A stretch of 64,000 bases of DNA, taken from positions 62,001 to 126,000 of the forward strand of contig NZ_CAMYIC010000063.1 in NCBI RefSeq assembly GCF_947258355.1, in the 5' to 3' direction. The notes below the pieces were generated by a model. It ran no database searches. It saw nothing but the letters and a program-made list of their open reading frames with translations, and had not been told where the DNA came from. Positions 52,277 through 61,418 of the stretch are shown here, in pieces. The translations under genes were made by a program, and so were the position numbers. Each line of letters opens with the position of its first letter. The stretch's first letter is position 1. Source of the DNA: an uncultured Allomuricauda sp. GTDB lineage: Bacteria; Bacteroidota; Bacteroidia; Flavobacteriales; Flavobacteriaceae.

Positions 52277-53719
52277 CTACAGTTCCCACCAACACTTAGC
52301 ATTGATATGGTCCCCTCCGATACGTGAAACGGCTTGATCATAATTTTCTTTGTTAGCAGCTTGTTCCGACTCTGGATACAGGTAACGAGAGGGATATTGA
52401 TTATCGTTAAAGTTGTCCAGTCCCGGTATTAGTGCGGGAATACCGGTACGTCGTATATTGAACCAAGCCTCATGCCCTACCATAAATAAGCTTAGCCATT
52501 TTTGGGTAAGGATTTTTTCGAGATTTTCGTTCATTCCCCCGTTGAGGGCAATAACTTCCCTTGAAAAATAATCCCCCGGGACCTCTGTACTATAATAATC
52601 AAAATGTGCTTTTATACCATTTTCATAATAGGTTTGGGCATTTCCCGTAATATATCCCCTTTCCACAGCTTCTGCTAGGGCAAATTGCACCTCTGAATAT
52701 AACATGAGCTGTGCATCCACTCCATCTGGAACTGCCCGGAACCTATCCGACATATTGGAAACATCATTGAGTACGATACCCATTTCACTTATGGTCTGCG
52801 TGCTTAGTCCATTGGGCATTCCTTTAAATTCTGGAGTGCCGGCCAGTAAGCTTTCCTGTGTGGGATTGAAAAAGACCGCGATCCTGGGATCGTCCCAATT
52901 CTTTAATGTCTGTTCCACTGTCCCACTCATTTTAAGACCTTGGTATATCCCTGTCGAGGCACTGAACAGCGGGAATTGGTTAGGTGCTGAACTTAAATAG
53001 GGCACAACTGCATTATCCGCGTTCGATTGCATGAGCATATCCTCATCTGCTAGCTGCTGCAGGTCACTAAAATCGCTGATCTTTTTGCTTATCCGGAGAT
53101 AGTAACGTACTTGGAGCGAATTCGCAAATCGAATCCATTTGGTCAAATCATTGCCGAACATAATATCTCCACGAATACTTTCAGTGGTATTCTGAAGTTT
53201 TGCTACCGCGGCATCCAACCGGGCAATAATTCCATTTTCCGGGTCGGTGTATATACTTTCTTGAGTGTCATATATAGGTGTAAAATTAAAATCTGCAAAC
53301 CCAATAGCTTCAGAATAGGGAACATCGCCCCACATATCGGTGAGTTGTGAAAAAAGATAGCTACGTAGGATTTCTGCCACTCCATCATAGGTTTCATTAT
53401 ATCCGGGCAAAGTTTCCATGGATTCCAAATCAGCCAATAAACTGTAGATCAAGTTCCAATATCCACTATTGCTTCCCAGTTCATACCTATCTATCCGCTC
53501 AAACTCGACATCTGCATTAAACTGTGCCAAATAATTATTGAGCCTCAGACCTTGATTATAGGTGTGTTCATTACTTTCGGCCGCTATAACGTTGGTCAAT
53601 AAAAATTCCGGGCTTACTTCTTGTGGTTCGTTCGGATTGTCGTTTATGGAATCGAAGTCTCTTGTACAACTCACAACGAACAAGCCGAAAAAGATTAAAA
53701 TCAGAGATATATTTTTCAT
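52277..53719 (-). CDS. SusD/RagB-like outer-membrane lipoprotein
   Basis: 480 residues; lipobox FVVSC. It is of the SusD-like outer-membrane lipoprotein type with DFDSINDNPNEPQEVSPEFL, LTDMWGDVPYSEA, RLDAAVAKLQ, KWIRFANSLQVRYYLRIS and the C-terminal EAWFNIRRTGIPALIPG. It caps the SusC channel and binds the nutrient. It lies 9 bp behind the susC gene. The two genes following are a nucleoside hydrolase and a kinase, unusual for a SusD of a glycan locus. Confidence 0.93.
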   Translation of the reverse strand: MKNISLILIFFGLFVVSCTRDFDSINDNPNEPQEVSPEFLLTNVIAAESNEHTYNQGLRLNNYLAQFNADVEFERIDRYELGSNSGYWNLIYSLLADLESMETLPGYNETYDGVAEILRSYLFSQLTDMWGDVPYSEAIGFADFNFTPIYDTQESIYTDPENGIIARLDAAVAKLQNTTESIRGDIMFGNDLTKWIRFANSLQVRYYLRISKKISDFSDLQQLADEDMLMQSNADNAVVPYLSSAPNQFPLFSASTGIYQGLKMSGTVEQTLKNWDDPRIAVFFNPTQESLLAGTPEFKGMPNGLSTQTISEMGIVLNDVSNMSDRFRAVPDGVDAQLMLYSEVQFALAEAVERGYITGNAQTYYENGIKAHFDYYSTEVPGDYFSREVIALNGGMNENLEKILTQKWLSLFMVGHEAWFNIRRTGIPALIPGLDNFNDNQYPSRYLYPESEQAANKENYDQAVSRIGGDHINAKCWWEL

Positions 53720-53728
53720 AGGTTATTC

Positions 53729-56700
53729 TTAAAAATTGGTCTTAAGGCTTACACCAAAACTTCTGGTTGATGGATAGGAAAAATCCTCAACGCCATATAC
53801 AATATTGCGTTCTTGCAGGGCATTCAATTCTGGATCAAAATGCGGGTTCTCGGTAAACAACAATAGATTGCTTCCTATCAGTCCAACCTTCAGGTTTTCC
53901 ATTCCCAATGATTTGGCCATTCGTTGGGGGAAAGTATAGTAGACACTTAGTTGTCTCAGTTTAACATAGGAAGCATCGTATAGGGCACTGGCTTCATTGC
54001 CCCGATCGTAAAATGCGTTATTGAACCTACTGGCGGCCACTGCGGTAGTATTGGGAACATATTGTGGATTGTCGGGGGTACCCACATTGACCACACCATT
54101 TCCCACAACACCATTACCATCCACAAATTGTGTGTTTTCCGAACCTCCTTCACGTCCTAGCAAGGTTTCCTTTAAAACTCCGGACGTACTTCCCAAGGCT
54201 TTGGTACGCGATACGATCGTACCTCCCTGGCGCCAGTCGAACAAAATGGTAAAGTCCAAGTTTTTATACGAAAAACTGTTATTGAAACCCAAGGTGAAAT
54301 CCGGGTTGTAATTTCCCAATTTGCGCAAATTGGCATCTTGCACGGGCAACCCATTGGCATCATAAAGGTCTTGGCCATCGATCTGTACAAAACCGGTACC
54401 GTACATATCCCCTACCCGACCACCTTCTCGTGCAATATAGAAGACGGTATTGGAACCACCGCTTCCACTAAAAACGTTGGCCGTGGCGGTTACAAACTGG
54501 TCCACACCTGCCGGCAATTCCGTAACCACACTTCTAAAGGTGCTAAAGTTTACGGAGGTGTTCCAAGTAAAATCGGTAGTCTTAATCGGTGAGGCACTTA
54601 GCATCAATTCGAGCCCTCGTGTTCTTATCTTTCCCCCATTTTCGTTAAAACTATTAAAGCCTGTGGCATTGGAAATAGGTCTGGAAATAATCTGGTCCTT
54701 GCTCACATTTTGGTATGCAGATCCCTCAAACTGTATCCTTCCATTCAAGAACCAAGCTTCAAGTCCCAACTCATAGGCATCCAGACGCTCCGGTTTTAAA
54801 TTGGTATTCTTTAGTACAGTTTCATTGGTCACTCTAAAGTTGGGACCGTAATTTCCATTGAGCTGAAACGTTTGGGTGTTTTGAAACGGATCGGTATCAT
54901 TGCCCACCGAGGCAGCACTCAACCTAAATTTTAAATAAGAAAGTTCTTCTGGAAGCTCTAGGGCATTGGAAGCAATAAAACTAAGACCCGCCGAATAGTA
55001 TCCAAACGAGTTATTTCCACTTGGCAAGGTGCTGCTCCAGTCATTTCGATAGGTGAAGTCGACATATAGTTCGTTCTGATATGCAAAATTGGCCGTACCA
55101 TAGATACTGTTGATTCTTTTGTCAAGGTTTTCGCTATTTCCCAATAAAGGGGCCCTAGAATTGGCCAAGGTATAAATTTCCGGAATGGCCAATTGTGATG
55201 CTTCCGAATACGAATAATTGATTTTTTGATCGAGACGATTGGCACCTGCAGTAAGGGTATAGTGCCAATCCTCATTGAAATTGTTCTTATAGGTAAACAA
55301 AAAATCCGTGTTCAACTCCCTAAAACGAACATTATCCTTTCGAAAAGACCCAAATGGGTTTGCATTGGTACTTACCGCCCGACGAAACTCCCTGTCTTCA
55401 TTATAGGTATCCAAGCCAGCTCGTACCTTCAGCGAAAGGTGATCCGAAAAATCATAGGTAGCGGATACATTGCCCAAAACCCGATTTTTATCAAAACTAT
55501 TGGTGTTTTCAAAAAGGGTCAGATAGGGGTTGGTCAACCATAGGTAATTGATGTCAAAATGCTGTCTACCGGTCTGACCCGCCTGCCAGTAATCTCTAAG
55601 GGATTCAATATTGGTCTGTCTTCCAGTCCAATTAAAACCATAGAGCACATTCTCATAACCATATCCCAAGTTAGGTCTATTACCACTTCTTGTATTGATA
55701 TAATTGACAAAAGTATTGACCTGGAGTTTGTCGGTTAACATCTGGTCCAAACTCAATGCAATTCCATCCCTTTTAAGATCGGTATTCGGTATAATACCCT
55801 CATTTCGCAAACTACTGTAGGAAACACGGGTACCACCTTTTTCAGATGTATTGCTAATGGCAATATTATTTTGGTAGGTTATTCCAGTTTCAAAAAAATT
55901 GCGCACATTATCCGGTCTGGCCACCCAAGGAGTCGGCGTAATGGCCGTAAAAGATCCATCGGGAAACCTACGCGAAAGAACATCACCGGCACGAACGGGA
56001 TTACCGTTGACATCTACAGAAGGACTATCAAACTGTGGAATCAATAATCCTGCGTCCAATCTTGGACCGTAACTACTAATACCTCCATCACCAATTCCGG
56101 CTCCTGTACCATCCTGAAAGGCATAGGCTCCATTAGAGCCCAAACCGTATTCATTTTGATAATCAGGCAAAGTAAGTAAGGTTTCAATGGTAAAATTACT
56201 ATTGATGCTCACCCCAAAGCCTTCGGCCCTATTACCTCGTTTAGTAGTGATCAGCACCACCCCATTTGCGGCTCTAGCTCCATAAAGGGCGGCCGACCCA
56301 GCGCCTTTTAAAATGGAAACGGATGCAATATCATCCGGACTGAACTCGGAACTGCCATTACCGTAATCTACTTCTTGTAAAGCTCCGTTATTTACCAAGT
56401 CACTCGTAATCTGCTCGTTGCTAATAGGAACACCGTCCACTACGAAAAGTGGTTGATTGCTTCCACTCAGGGAATTTTCACCTCGAATAATAATCCTGGA
56501 GGATGATCCCACACCACTGGAACCGTTGGTTATCTGCACACCGGCGACCTGTCCTGCCAAACTATTTACAATATTGGTCTGCGTAACCCGAACCAATTTG
56601 TCCGAACTTACGGAAGATACCGCTGAGACTAAGGCTCTTTTATCTTTTTCTATGCCAAGTGCGGTGACCACTACCTCATCCAATTGTTCTTGGGATGCCG

Positions 56701-56980
56701 TCATTAACAATATAGAGGGCAACCGTCCTTCTTCCACTTGAACCGTTAGGGTCTTGAATCCTATGGAGGAAATTTGAAGAGTAAACTTTTTGGAGGGTAT
56801 CTTCAACTCAAAATATCCGTTTTCGTCGGTAGTCGTATAATTTTGAGTGCCCTCTTGATATACTGCAGCATATGGAATTGGTAATTGATCGTTATCCAAT
56901 ACTCTGGAACTGTATGTACTTTCTTGTGCTGACGAACTCAGCAAAAATAATTGCAATATGATGATCTGTATCGATCTCAT
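53729..56980 (-). CDS. SusC/RagA-like TonB-linked outer-membrane protein
   Basis: 1083 residues from the ATG at 56980 (signal FMRSIQIIILQLFLLSSSAQ begins there; in-frame codons up to 57040 precede it). It has a carboxypeptidase-like regulatory domain (PIPYAAVYQEGTQNYTTTDE), TonB box and plug (LDEVVVTALGIEKDKRALVS, SVSILKGAGSAALYGARAAN), then the barrel, ending SFGVSLKTNF. It imports a nutrient with SusD. The substrate is inferred to be a nucleoside or nucleotide-like compound from operon partners; no anti-sigma interacting extra domain or sigma gene is adjacent. Confidence 0.93.
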   Translation of the reverse strand: MRSIQIIILQLFLLSSSAQESTYSSRVLDNDQLPIPYAAVYQEGTQNYTTTDENGYFELKIPSKKFTLQISSIGFKTLTVQVEEGRLPSILLMTASQEQLDEVVVTALGIEKDKRALVSAVSSVSSDKLVRVTQTNIVNSLAGQVAGVQITNGSSGVGSSSRIIIRGENSLSGSNQPLFVVDGVPISNEQITSDLVNNGALQEVDYGNGSSEFSPDDIASVSILKGAGSAALYGARAANGVVLITTKRGNRAEGFGVSINSNFTIETLLTLPDYQNEYGLGSNGAYAFQDGTGAGIGDGGISSYGPRLDAGLLIPQFDSPSVDVNGNPVRAGDVLSRRFPDGSFTAITPTPWVARPDNVRNFFETGITYQNNIAISNTSEKGGTRVSYSSLRNEGIIPNTDLKRDGIALSLDQMLTDKLQVNTFVNYINTRSGNRPNLGYGYENVLYGFNWTGRQTNIESLRDYWQAGQTGRQHFDINYLWLTNPYLTLFENTNSFDKNRVLGNVSATYDFSDHLSLKVRAGLDTYNEDREFRRAVSTNANPFGSFRKDNVRFRELNTDFLFTYKNNFNEDWHYTLTAGANRLDQKINYSYSEASQLAIPEIYTLANSRAPLLGNSENLDKRINSIYGTANFAYQNELYVDFTYRNDWSSTLPSGNNSFGYYSAGLSFIASNALELPEELSYLKFRLSAASVGNDTDPFQNTQTFQLNGNYGPNFRVTNETVLKNTNLKPERLDAYELGLEAWFLNGRIQFEGSAYQNVSKDQIISRPISNATGFNSFNENGGKIRTRGLELMLSASPIKTTDFTWNTSVNFSTFRSVVTELPAGVDQFVTATANVFSGSGGSNTVFYIAREGGRVGDMYGTGFVQIDGQDLYDANGLPVQDANLRKLGNYNPDFTLGFNNSFSYKNLDFTILFDWRQGGTIVSRTKALGSTSGVLKETLLGREGGSENTQFVDGNGVVGNGVVNVGTPDNPQYVPNTTAVAASRFNNAFYDRGNEASALYDASYVKLRQLSVYYTFPQRMAKSLGMENLKVGLIGSNLLLFTENPHFDPELNALQERNIVYGVEDFSYPSTRSFGVSLKTNF

Positions 56981-57474
56981 AAATTTCGGTTGAATGAATT
57001 GATGATGCCGTTTTTTGACGTATTCCAACCGTAAGTGCATGTTTTCGGTAAATGTGGTTACCAGAGGTAACCTTTAAAGTATCGTTTATGAAAATCCCAG
57101 TAACGAATGCAAGTCATCTTTGTCCACAAACCATTCATGCACAACGGTTGCTTAATCAGCCAATAGGTCGACTGATGTATTCAATACTTACGTGATTTAG
57201 AAAATGATGACTTTATTTCAAGTCAAAGTCTTAACGTACGTAGTCCCTTGTCAATCGACCGCAGGGGCATACTACGACTCAATTGTATAGCATTATGGCC
57301 TGGAACGGATGGCTGTTTATCCAACTGTAATTCATTGATCACATATCCCTGTTTATAAACATATACTGCACAAAATCCGTTGTTTGAAGTGGAAGGCGAT
57401 ACCTGTTGACGGTTCATGGAATTAAAATGGCACAGACCATTGTCTTTATACTTTAAGAAACCACCACAATATAA
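56981..57474. other. Leader region of susC, no gene supported
   Basis: About 490 bp. The part nearest susC should contain its promoter. A 64-codon minus-strand frame at 57223-57417 has no signal, no family-like motif and no partner, and I do not call it. No clear terminator or riboswitch-like structure is visible here before the hairpin at 57475. Confidence 0.4.
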
Positions 57475-57500
57475 AAAAGCCCCTGTTCTGAGGGGCTTTT
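57475..57500. terminator. Bidirectional rho-independent terminator
   Basis: Perfect 10-bp stem AAAAGCCCCT / AGGGGCTTTT with a 6-nt loop. It ends the minus-strand TetR/AhpD-like transcript (stop at 57602). Confidence 0.85.
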
Positions 57501-57601
57501 CAGTATACTAAGTTATTCAAATTCATTCCTCCTGGGCATATTTCAGACATGCTGATGGTCAGTCGATTTCAGATGTCGCGAACAACCCAGTGGACCCTTG
57601 T

Positions 57602-58168
57602 TCAATTTTTCCAATCGAATTGTTTAAAAGCATCGTCCAATGTAGTTTCAGCTATATGATTGGTATAATTGCTTATTACTTTTTGGGAAAGTCCTAGAAT
57701 AATTTCAAGTAACTGTCTTTGACCAAAACCAGCCTCATAAAAGGCAGCTATTTCCTCCTGTGAGACAACTCCCCTATTACGCACCAACGCCAAGGTCATG
57801 GAACGCAAAGCTTCCAATTTTGGCTTAGCAAGAGGTGTTTTATTTCGTAAAGCCTCTATAATAGTATCATCCACCTTCATAGCCTTGGCAATGGCCGTAT
57901 GCGCGGGCACGCAATAATGGCATTCGTGCTCCACGTTAATCGTTTGCCAGACTACGGTCAGCTCATCACTATCGAAAGAAGAATTCATAAATAGCTCATG
58001 CATGGTCTGGTAAGCTTCCAAAAGACCAGGTGCTTCAGCCAGTGCCCCATGTAGGTTGGGCACGTAGCCATAGGATTTTTTGGATTTTTCCAATAGTGAC
58101 TTACTAGCTTCAGGAGCCGTGTCGATGTTATGAATTTTTAGCGTTTCACCTGTAACTGTTGTACTCAT
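57602..58168 (-). CDS. Carboxymuconolactone-decarboxylase/AhpD-like protein
   Basis: 188 residues. The redox motif EHECHYCVPAHTAIAKAM holds the CxxC...H of the AhpD fold; LVRNRGVVSQEEIAAFYEAG is the second half. Helical, cytoplasmic and probably a hydroperoxide- or disulfide-reducing protein. It follows the TetR gene by 60 bp on the same strand, and the gap holds a palindrome that also precedes TetR. Regulation by that TetR protein is likely. Confidence 0.88.
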   Translation of the reverse strand: MSTTVTGETLKIHNIDTAPEASKSLLEKSKKSYGYVPNLHGALAEAPGLLEAYQTMHELFMNSSFDSDELTVVWQTINVEHECHYCVPAHTAIAKAMKVDDTIIEALRNKTPLAKPKLEALRSMTLALVRNRGVVSQEEIAAFYEAGFGQRQLLEIILGLSQKVISNYTNHIAETTLDDAFKQFDWKN

Positions 58169-58195
58169 AATTATTTTTATTTAACATTGATATTC

Positions 58196-58211
58196 CTAAC
58201 CGTTTGGTTAG
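58196..58211. promoter_or_regulatory. TetR operator candidate, site 1 (AhpD-like promoter)
   Basis: CTAACCGTTTGGTTAG: perfect 6-bp arms CTAACC/GGTTAG around 4 bp, between the TetR stop and the AhpD-like start. It matches 13 of 16 positions with 58816-58831. Confidence 0.65.
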
Positions 58212-58228
58212 TTTTATTACAAAAAATT

Positions 58229-58792
58229 TTAGATATTCCTAAAGATATTTTCGATATAATTTTCCATTTGTTCGGGATTGAAAACCCTTGAAGCGGAAGA
58301 TAACCCGAACATTGAGATAATTAAAAAATCCGCTTGTTGTTCAATGGTTTTTCCGTCCTTGTTTTTATCCTTCGCCAATACTGTGGCGAACACAGTTCTC
58401 ACCCGATCTATAAAATCCCCCAAGACCATTTTGATCTTAGTATCTGCGTCCTGATCGATTTCATTTGCGGTATTCGTTATCAAACAACCCTTACCAAACT
58501 TGTTGCCTTTTGAGAACAGTAGAAATTCCCGGAAGTATTCCTTGATGCTTTCAACACCATTGCCACTATCTTTAAGCCTATTTATTAGCGTGTTCAAACG
58601 TTTTTCATAGCATTTGATACTTTCCAAAAAAACTCCGTCCTTACTGCCAAAACTGGCGTAAATGGAAAATTTATTGATTCCCATTTCTTTTTCCAGCATC
58701 TGGACCGAAGTAGTTTGATAGCCATTTCGCCAGAATAATTGCATTGCCTTTTCGATGACTTCTTGCTCGTTGTATTGCTTTGTCCTTGGCAT
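58229..58792 (-). CDS. TetR/AcrR-family transcriptional regulator
   Basis: 187 residues. N-terminal helix-turn-helix: VIEKAMQLFWRNGYQTTSVQ followed by KEMGINKFSIYASFGSKDGV. The C-terminal ligand domain includes FGKGCLITNTANEIDQD. This subgroup in Bacteroidota controls neighbouring small redox or export genes. It is followed by an AhpD-like gene; matching palindromes precede both genes, so autoregulation and control of the AhpD-like protein are likely. Confidence 0.92.
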   Translation of the reverse strand: MPRTKQYNEQEVIEKAMQLFWRNGYQTTSVQMLEKEMGINKFSIYASFGSKDGVFLESIKCYEKRLNTLINRLKDSGNGVESIKEYFREFLLFSKGNKFGKGCLITNTANEIDQDADTKIKMVLGDFIDRVRTVFATVLAKDKNKDGKTIEQQADFLIISMFGLSSASRVFNPEQMENYIENIFRNI

Positions 58793-58815
58793 AAATCAGT
58801 AATTGGACTACAAAA

Positions 58816-58831
58816 CTAAACAATTGGTTAG
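58816..58831. promoter_or_regulatory. TetR operator candidate, site 2 (tetR promoter)
   Basis: CTAAACAATTGGTTAG, 24 bp upstream of the TetR start; same outer bases as site 1 (CTAA......GGTTAG). Confidence 0.6.
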
Positions 58832-58854
58832 AAATAAAAATGTTTTTAACTTGT

Positions 58855-58880
58855 TTTTGTGAAACAGCTGTTTCACAAAA
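58855..58880. promoter_or_regulatory. 26-bp perfect palindrome
   Basis: Thirteen-base arms with no mismatch and no spacer: the left half is TTTTGTGAAACAG and the right half is its exact reverse complement. It lies 63 bp upstream of tetR and 69 bp past the end of the sulfatase remnant. It could be an operator for another regulator, or a hairpin ending the beta-glucan operon (T-tract TTTT at both sides). Confidence 0.55.
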
Positions 58881-58948
58881 TAATATACCTATACCATGCT
58901 TATTATGCAATGAAATATGGTAAATTCCCTATTAAGTCCCAATTATCC

Positions 58949-59113
58949 TTAGCCTCTTTGAAAATCAGACATACCTTTAGCTTGAAAGGCATGGTCATCC
59001 GACATGATAAAAATAATGTTCAAGGGGCTCTTTGCCACTCCTGCGTTTGACTTCTCCCGCTGTTTGCATGAAACCTTGAAGAGCAAACCAAGAAGTGTTA
59101 ATCCGATGTGCAT
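58949..59113 (-). pseudogene. Sulfatase remnant: signal and first catalytic strand only
   Basis: 54 codons: a lipoprotein-like leader MHIGLTLLGLLFKVSC, then SPLNIIFIMSDDHAFQAKGM, the family S1 sulfatase start with the metal-binding Asp pair, then a stop. A complete sulfatase needs about 450-550 residues, including the formylglycine site. The fragment lies 11 bp after the GH3 stop, where the next operon gene would begin. Confidence 0.7.
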
Positions 59114-59124
59114 GTTGTGTGATT

Positions 59125-61392
59125 CTATTTTAGTGTGAATGTTTCCGATAGTTGAGCATCGGAATTTGTTCCTACAAACACTTCAAATTTCCCAGCCTCG
59201 GAAACAAATTCAAGTTGGCTATTGTAGAATTTCAGATCATTTGGAGCTAAAGTAATGGTCACTTCCTTGCTCTCCCCTTTCTTCAATGGTATTTTATGAA
59301 AGCCTTTTAACTCACGTCTTGGTGGGGTAATGCTCCTGACCACGTCTCTCAGATACAATTGCACCACTTCTTCCCCATCGTAATTGCCCGTATTGGTAAC
59401 AGTCACTTTTGCAGCAATACCCTCTCCCTGCCTGATTTCATTTTTGTTCAACTTGAGATTGGAATATTCGAATGTAGTATAGCTCAGCCCATACCCAAAA
59501 GGCAATAGTGGAGCGTTGGGTACGTCCAAATAATTGGTTTTGAACTTTTCAAAAGTACCGTCTTTGGGGCCGGGTCTGCCGGTAGTCTTTACACTATGAT
59601 AAATGGGTATCTGCCCCACGTTTCTAGGCCATGTGGCCGTTAATTTTCCCGATGGGTTGTAATTGCCGAAAAGCACATCTGCAATCGCATTGCCCGCTTC
59701 AACGCCTGGGTGCCAAACCTGTAAAATGGCCACCGGCAATTCGAATTCTTCCGGAATGGTCAGCGGTCTTCCGCTCATTAGCACCAAGGCAACTGGTTTT
59801 CCTGTTTCCACGAGAGCTCTGATTAATTTCTTTTGACTTTCCGGAATTGAAATATCAGTACGACTGGACGATTCCCCGCTCATTTCGGTCGCTTCGCCCA
59901 CGACTGCCACAATAACATCGGAAGTATTGGCCACATCAACTGCCTCTTGCAGCATGTCTTCAGGTGTACGTTCGTCAATTGCTATTCTGGGCCCAAACAC
60001 GTTCACACGTTTGGCAAACCCAGGGTCATCGGAAATATTGGCCCCTTTTGTATATTTAATGCTGGAATTCGGTGCTACATTTTTTAATCCTTCCAAAATG
60101 GTTACTGCCAAACTCAAATCCCCGGTAGGTGCCCAGGTTCCCAGCATATTTTCCCTACTGTGGGCCAAGGGTCCGATCAATGCTATTTTCTTATTTGTTC
60201 GAATGGGCAATATGCCTTTTTCATTTTTCAACAATACAAAGGAGCGTGCAGCAAGTTTTCTTGCCAACTCCCTATGTTCCTGGGTGAGAATATCCCTTTC
60301 AGGTCGTTTGGTGTCCAAATAGCGGTAGGGATCGTCAAAAAGTCCGGAGATATATTTGGCTTCCAATACTCTTCTACAAGCATTGGTAATATCTTCCTCC
60401 GTTACTTTCCCTTCGTCCAATGACTGCTTTAAAGTGGTCAAAAAACCTTCGCCCACCATATCCATATCCAACCCGGCCTTCAGTGCCAAAGTTGATACCG
60501 CTTGTAGGTCACCCAGCCCATGGGCCACCATTTCGTTCAACGATGTATAGTCCGAGACCACAAAGCCATCAAAACCCCATCGATCTCGTAGCAAGTCCGT
60601 AAGCAACCACTTGTTTCCGGTAGCAGGAACTCCATCCACATCATTAAACGAAGTCATCACACTGACTGCGCCGGCATCAATTGCGGCATGATAGGGAGGC
60701 AAATACTGGTTGAACATTTTGATTTTACCCATATCCACGGTATTATAATCCCGGCCCGCCTGTGATGCACCATACAGGGCAAAATGTTTTACACAGGCCA
60801 GCATGGTGTTGGCGGCTGATAAATCACTTCCTTGGTACCCCTTTACCATGGCCTCTGCAATCTTCGATCCCAAATAGGGATCTTCCCCTGCCCCTTCGGC
60901 CATACGTCCCCAACGTGGGTCTCTTGCAATATCCACCATTGGGGAAAAATTCCAGTTGATACCATCTGCGGTAGCTTCCTTTGCTGCCATTTGAGCGGCC
61001 TTCCGTACCAATTCCATGTCCCAACTAGAGGATAGTCCAAGAGGAATAGGATAAACGGTTCGATATCCATGGATCACGTCTGACCCAATCAACAATGGAA
61101 TGCCCAAACGGCTTTGGTTTACCGCAAGTTCTTGGGCCACCCTGACTTTTTCGGGACCTGCTACACCAAAAAGCCCTCCTACTTCTCCTGCTTTGATCTT
61201 AGCTTCCACATTTTCACTGACCACAGCACCTGTGGCCACCCCCCCGCCCGGTGTCAGTAAGTTCAGTTGGCCAATTTTTTCCTCAATGGTCATTTTTTCT
61301 AGTAGTTGCTCCACTTGAGGTATTCGTTTTTGGGCATTGGCTCCAAAAAAAGCTAATCCCATAAAAGCGATAAGTAGTTTTTTACAGTACAT
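59125..61392 (-). CDS. Exported GH3 beta-glucosidase
   Basis: 755 residues from the ATG at 61392 (signal YCKKLLIAFMGLAFFGANAQ). BglX-like layout: GH3 N-terminal barrel (MFVxSDVIHGYRTVYP-type GSDVIHGYRTVYPIPLGLSS, KHFALYGASQAGRDYNTVDM, nucleophile Asp in DGFVVSDYTSL), C-terminal sandwich (VAVVGEATEMSGESSSRTDI), and the fibronectin-III-like tail (YGLSYTTFEYSNL, VVQLYLRDVVRSITPPRREL). It removes terminal glucose from beta-glucans. With GH144-like genes upstream it probably acts on beta-1,2-linked gluco-oligosaccharides (inference). Confidence 0.95.
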   Translation of the reverse strand: MYCKKLLIAFMGLAFFGANAQKRIPQVEQLLEKMTIEEKIGQLNLLTPGGGVATGAVVSENVEAKIKAGEVGGLFGVAGPEKVRVAQELAVNQSRLGIPLLIGSDVIHGYRTVYPIPLGLSSSWDMELVRKAAQMAAKEATADGINWNFSPMVDIARDPRWGRMAEGAGEDPYLGSKIAEAMVKGYQGSDLSAANTMLACVKHFALYGASQAGRDYNTVDMGKIKMFNQYLPPYHAAIDAGAVSVMTSFNDVDGVPATGNKWLLTDLLRDRWGFDGFVVSDYTSLNEMVAHGLGDLQAVSTLALKAGLDMDMVGEGFLTTLKQSLDEGKVTEEDITNACRRVLEAKYISGLFDDPYRYLDTKRPERDILTQEHRELARKLAARSFVLLKNEKGILPIRTNKKIALIGPLAHSRENMLGTWAPTGDLSLAVTILEGLKNVAPNSSIKYTKGANISDDPGFAKRVNVFGPRIAIDERTPEDMLQEAVDVANTSDVIVAVVGEATEMSGESSSRTDISIPESQKKLIRALVETGKPVALVLMSGRPLTIPEEFELPVAILQVWHPGVEAGNAIADVLFGNYNPSGKLTATWPRNVGQIPIYHSVKTTGRPGPKDGTFEKFKTNYLDVPNAPLLPFGYGLSYTTFEYSNLKLNKNEIRQGEGIAAKVTVTNTGNYDGEEVVQLYLRDVVRSITPPRRELKGFHKIPLKKGESKEVTITLAPNDLKFYNSQLEFVSEAGKFEVFVGTNSDAQLSETFTLK

Positions 61393-61418
61393 GCTCAGGT
61401 TGTTTTGACTTTGATATT

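Noticed and set aside
57223..57417. A 64-codon minus-strand frame upstream of susC
   Set aside because: No motif, signal, ribosome site or family resemblance; likely chance.
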